DNA of 15,907 nt, from NCBI GenBank assembly GCA_947465645.1, contig CANIBQ010000105.1, positions 1 to 15,907 on the forward strand, in the 5' to 3' direction. The position numbers and the translations under genes are program-made. Source of the stretch: Acidobacteriota bacterium. Lineage in GTDB: Bacteria > Acidobacteriota > Vicinamibacteria > Vicinamibacterales > UBA2999. Within the stretch, counting starts at the first letter, position 1. The number at the start of each line of letters is the position of its first letter. The notes under the pieces were generated by a model, which had not been told where the DNA came from, did no database searches, and worked only from the letters and a program-made list of their open reading frames with translations. Positions 13,315 through 15,907 of this stretch are shown one piece after another.

Positions 13315-14430
13315 ATGAAGAAAGTTCTGGCAATGGCCGCCGTGGTCGCCCTGGCAACGACGGCCGTCCACGCGCAGCAGGCACCCGCCGCGGGCGGCAT
13401 CGAGGTGCTGCACGTACGCGGCAACGTGTACACGCTGATCGGTGCGGGCGGCAACATCGTGATCTCCGCCGGCCAGGACGGCGTGCTGATGGTCGATACC
13501 GGCACCGCCGACAAGAGCGACGCGGTGCTGGCCGCCATTCGCCAGGTGCAGCGGCTGATTGACGAGCGACACGCCGCGCTCGAAGCGATTCAGCCGAGGT
13601 GGGGCGCCGAAACACGGTCGACGGTCATCAGGGATCGGGATCCGGACGCGCCTGCCAAGCCGATCCGCTACATCATCAACACCTCGCCGGACGCCGATCA
13701 CGTCGGCGCCAACGAGAAGCTGTCCACCGCCGGCCGCACGTTCACCGGCGGCAACGTGGCGGGCGATATTCGCGACGCCGCGCAGGGCGCCGCCATCCTT
13801 GCCCACGAGAACGTGGTCGCCCGGATGACCGAGCCGCGGGCGGGCCAGGCGGCTCCAGCGACGCGGGCGCTGCCGACCGACACCTACTACGTGGACACGA
13901 TGAAGCTGAGCCACTTCTTCAACGGCGAAGGCGTGCAGCTCTTTTACGCGCCAGCCGGGCACACCGACGGTGACAGCATCGTGTACTTTCGTGGCACCGA
14001 CGTCATCGCGGCCGGCGATATCTTTTCCAGCGATACCTACCCGGTCATCGACGTGGCGCGCGGCGGCAGCATCAACGGCGTGATCGAGGGGCTGAACCAT
14101 ATCCTCGACCTGACGTTTGCGGAATTCAGGACCGAAGGCGGTACGATGGTGGTGCCTGGACACGGCCGCATCGGCGACTCCGCCGACGTCGCCTACTACC
14201 GCGACATGGTGACCATCATCCGCGACCGCGTTCGGGACATGATCAAGAAGGGGATGACCCTCGACCAGGTGAAGGCCGCGAAGCCGACCGTCGACTACGA
14301 CGGGCGGTTCGGCGCGACGAGCGGCCGCTGGACGACCGACCAGTTCATCGACGCGGCCTATCGGAGCCTGGCGCCGACGCCGGCGCCTGCGCCGGCAGGT
14401 GCCGCGCCGCGAGGCCGCACGGAGTACTAG
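13315..14430 (+). CDS. Exported metallo-beta-lactamase-fold protein with variant metal site (SPDADH)
   Basis: A 371-residue protein with signal peptide 1-20 (…AVHA|QQ). The MBL core is visible as NVYTLIGAGGNIVISAGQDG (parts of 37-56), LMVDTG (58-63), D128-H129 in SPDADHVGANE (124-134), AGHTDGDSIVYF (His216), AAGDIF (Asp235) and VPGHG (His283). The usual HxHxDH begins with Ser124 and Asp126 in place of both histidines, so zinc site 1 should be absent or altered while site 2 looks intact. It is strongly similar to the C-terminal domain of the protein at 1730-3634, sharing RYIINT, ILAHEN, DGDSIVYFR, NHILDL and the GMTL-QVKAA tail. ATG 13315 has GAGGA four bases upstream; the upstream ATG 13264 lies in the repeat hairpin and has no signal peptide. 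Substrate unknown; a lactone or ester hydrolase is possible. Confidence 0.82.
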   Translation: MKKVLAMAAVVALATTAVHAQQAPAAGGIEVLHVRGNVYTLIGAGGNIVISAGQDGVLMVDTGTADKSDAVLAAIRQVQRLIDERHAALEAIQPRWGAETRSTVIRDRDPDAPAKPIRYIINTSPDADHVGANEKLSTAGRTFTGGNVAGDIRDAAQGAAILAHENVVARMTEPRAGQAAPATRALPTDTYYVDTMKLSHFFNGEGVQLFYAPAGHTDGDSIVYFRGTDVIAAGDIFSSDTYPVIDVARGGSINGVIEGLNHILDLTFAEFRTEGGTMVVPGHGRIGDSADVAYYRDMVTIIRDRVRDMIKKGMTLDQVKAAKPTVDYDGRFGATSGRWTTDQFIDAAYRSLAPTPAPAPAGAAPRGRTEY

Positions 14431-14434
14431 CGGC

Positions 14435-14518
14435 GTGTCTCTTCCGGATTACTACCGGCCGCTCCGCTCCACCCCGGCGTTGTCGCGCCGGCAGATCGCG
14501 CTCGGAGGCTTGTTGTGA
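14435..14518 (+). CDS. 27-residue mini-ORF resembling a truncated Tat signal peptide
   Basis: GTG 14435, ten bases after GGAG (14421-14424), opens a frame ending at TGA 14518 that reads MSLPDYYRPLRSTPALSRRQ followed by IALGGLL. The S-R-R-Q-I-A-L run followed by hydrophobic residues looks like a twin-arginine signal cut off before its hydrophobic stretch is complete. It fills most of the 120-bp gap between the MBL gene and the FAH-family gene. It may be the remnant of a deleted exported protein, a real leader peptide, or chance. Confidence 0.3.
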   Translation: MSLPDYYRPLRSTPALSRRQIALGGLL

Positions 14519-14550
14519 CTAGTAACCAATCAGTCCGAAGGGTCCACTAG

Positions 14551-15462
14551 ATGCGTTTGTGCCGTTTCGGTAAGGATCGTCTCGGGGTTGTCGAAGGTTC
14601 GAACGTTCGGGATGTCACGGCCGCGCTCGACGTGCTGCCCGCCTGCCGCTACCCGCTGCCGCGCCACGACCTGTTGATGGCGAACCTCGGGCAGGTCATC
14701 GCCCGCGTCAAGGCGATCGTCCAGGACGCGCCGCCGGTGCCGCTCGACAGCGTGACGCTGCTCAGCCCGGTCGCCAACCCCGGCAAGCTCATTGCCGCGC
14801 CGGTGAACTACCAGAAACATCTCGACGAGGTGAAGGGCGACGTTCAGATCCACGCCAACAATCCGGGTCACACCCTGACCATTCAGAGCGCCGGCCTGTT
14901 CCTGAAGGCCACCAGCTCGCTGGTCGGCCCGAGCGAAGGCGTCGCGATCCGGATGCCCGATCGGCGCACCGATCACGAAGTGGAGCTCGCCGTCGTCATC
15001 GGGCGCGGGGGCAGCCGCATCCCGCGTGCCAGCGCGCTCGACCACGTGGCCGGCTACAGCATCGGCCTCGACATCACCATTCGCGGGTCGGAGGATCGCA
15101 GCTTCAGGAAGTCGCCCGACGGCTTCAGCGTGCTCGGTCCGTGGCTCGTCACCGCGGATGAAATTCCCGACCCTGGCGTGCTCGATCTGGAAATTGCGGT
15201 GAACGGCGAACAGCGCCAGAAGTCGAACACGCGGTACCTGATTCTGGGCGTGGCGGAGCTGATCGAGCTCGCCTCGTCGTTCTACACGCTCTATCCAGGC
15301 GACGTCATCTACACGGGCACGCCGGAAGGCGTCAGTCCGATTGAGCCTGGCGACGAGGTCGTGGCCACCATCGAGCGCATTGGCACGATGCGCGTCGCCA
15401 TTCGCGCCGCCGAGGGCAGCGCGGTTCCCGCGATGTCCGGCGCGGCCGCATCGCAGCAGTAA
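14551..15462 (+). CDS. FAH-family hydrolase, probable fumarylpyruvate hydrolase of the gentisate pathway
   Basis: The 303-residue protein has the FAH fold metal ligands E143 and E145 in [11 protein letters not shown] and D174 in GLDITIRG. It also has [10 protein letters not shown] (84-93), [11 protein letters not shown] (187-197) and [18 protein letters not shown]-family enzymes paired with gentisate dioxygenase usually cleave fumarylpyruvate (or maleylpyruvate directly) to pyruvate and fumarate or maleate, and that is the assigned role here. The assignment comes from the next gene, gentisate dioxygenase, whose start lies 8 bases after this stop with a ribosome-binding site overlapping it. 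ATG 14551 has AAGGG eight bases upstream. It is clearly different from the FAH-family enzyme at 6922-7839. Other acylpyruvase activities remain possible. Confidence 0.82.
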   Translation: MRLCRFGKDRLGVVEGSNVRDVTAALDVLPACRYPLPRHDLLMANLGQVIARVKAIVQDAPPVPLDSVTLLSPVANPGKLIAAPVNYQKHLDEVKGDVQIHANNPGHTLTIQSAGLFLKATSSLVGPSEGVAIRMPDRRTDHEVELAVVIGRGGSRIPRASALDHVAGYSIGLDITIRGSEDRSFRKSPDGFSVLGPWLVTADEIPDPGVLDLEIAVNGEQRQKSNTRYLILGVAELIELASSFYTLYPGDVIYTGTPEGVSPIEPGDEVVATIERIGTMRVAIRAAEGSAVPAMSGAAASQQ

Positions 15463-15470
15463 GGACGCAT

Positions 15471-15907
15471 ATGGAAGCTCCAGGCACCTCCACGGCATAT
15501 TTCACCAAGCCGGAAGTCACGCCCCAGCGCCGCGATTTTTATGGGCGCCTCGACCAGAAGAGTACCGCACCGTTGTGGGAAGTGCTCGGGCGGATCATCC
15601 CGCCGGAGCCGACGCCCGACACGGTGGCGACGTTGTGGCGGTACGAGGAGATGCGGCCGCTGCTCCTCGAAGCCGGCGGCCTGCTGACGCCGAAGGAAGC
15701 CGAGCGGCGGGTGCTCGTGCTCGAGAATCCGGGCGCGCGCGGCCAGTCCCGCATCACGCAAAGCCTGTACGCCGGCCTGCAGTTGATTCTGCCGGGCGAG
15801 ATCGCTCCGTGCCATCGGCACGCGGCCTCGGCGCTGCGGTTCGTCATCGAAGGGACCGGCGGCTATACGGCCGTCGAAGGCGAGCGGACGATCATGCATC
15901 CCGGGGA
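15471..15907 (+). CDS. Gentisate 1,2-dioxygenase, 5' part (truncated by window end)
   Basis: Opens the ring of gentisate between C1 and C2 to give maleylpyruvate, using Fe(II) bound in a cupin fold. The first 145 residues are present and run to the right edge without a stop. Family features are [11 protein letters not shown] (79-88), [22 protein letters not shown] (parts of 96-117) with iron-ligand histidines His115 and His117, SALRFVIEG (120-128) and [14 protein letters not shown] (132-145). The start ATG 15471 has AAGGA (15461-15465), overlapping the stop codon of the FAH-family gene, five bases upstream; the two are probably translationally coupled. Related dioxygenases such as 1-hydroxy-2-naphthoate or salicylate 1,2-dioxygenase share this N-terminal cupin, so the substrate is very likely but not certain. 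Confidence 0.85.
   Translation, partial: MEAPGTSTAYFTKPEVTPQRRDFYGRLDQKSTAPLWEVLGRIIPPEPTPDTVATLWRYEEMRPLLLEAGGLLTPKEAERRVLVLENPGARGQSRITQSLYAGLQLILPGEIAPCHRHAASALRFVIEGTGGYTAVEGERTIMHPG

Noticed and set aside
12389..14163. Overlapping minus-strand frames of about 400 codons
   Set aside because: Antisense to the receptor and MBL genes, no family features, biased composition.

Overview
The window looks like part of a high-GC soil bacterial chromosome, most likely an Acidobacteriota of the Vicinamibacteria type. That placement is inference. It rests on the Oar-like TonB-dependent receptor with an N-terminal carboxypeptidase-regulatory domain, a DUF6152 secreted protein, several secreted metallo-beta-lactamase-fold (MBL) proteins, and dispersed palindromes of the CGTAGTGTCCGGCTTTAGCCGGAC type. 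No rRNA, tRNA or CRISPR array was seen.

Layout. 1-259: a possible gene start running off the left edge on the minus strand, then a cluster of palindromic repeats. 260-1624 (-): an aromatic-acid/H+ symporter of the major facilitator superfamily. 1730-6266 (+): a three-gene operon of exported proteins, namely a double-MBL fusion, a DUF6152 protein and a 741-residue protein with a duplicated module. A hairpin-rich repeat at 6265-6322 separates it from the convergent pair 6299-7839 (-), a fumarylacetoacetate-hydrolase (FAH) family enzyme and a SnoaL-like protein that overlap by ATGA. A 22-bp divergent gap with a symmetric -10 element leads into a CaiB/BaiF CoA-transferase (7862-9061, +). Next come a decayed pterin synthase relic (9069-9355), an intact pterin-4a-carbinolamine dehydratase (9394-9690), another palindromic repeat, a large TonB-dependent receptor (9836-13225), a second MBL protein (13315-14430), a 27-codon mini-ORF, an FAH-family hydrolase (14551-15462) and the start of gentisate 1,2-dioxygenase (15471 to the right edge).

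How the genes may work together. The gentisate dioxygenase and the adjacent FAH-family hydrolase point to gentisate ring cleavage: gentisate to maleylpyruvate, isomerised to fumarylpyruvate, then fumarate plus pyruvate. The symporter, outer-membrane receptor, CoA-transferase, second FAH enzyme and SnoaL protein fit uptake and processing of aromatic or related organic acids. The exported MBL and DUF6152 proteins would act in the periplasm on unknown substrates.

The most unusual items are: (i) two related MBL domains in which the first two histidines of HxHxDH are replaced by Ala/Ser and Asp, one of them fused behind a canonical MBL domain; (ii) a 741-residue exported protein with a duplicated module and repeat-derived residues; (iii) the relic pterin synthase beside an intact pterin dehydratase; (iv) a 22-bp bidirectional promoter that probably makes two near-leaderless transcripts; and (v) palindromic repeats that supply C-terminal codons and stop codons to host genes.
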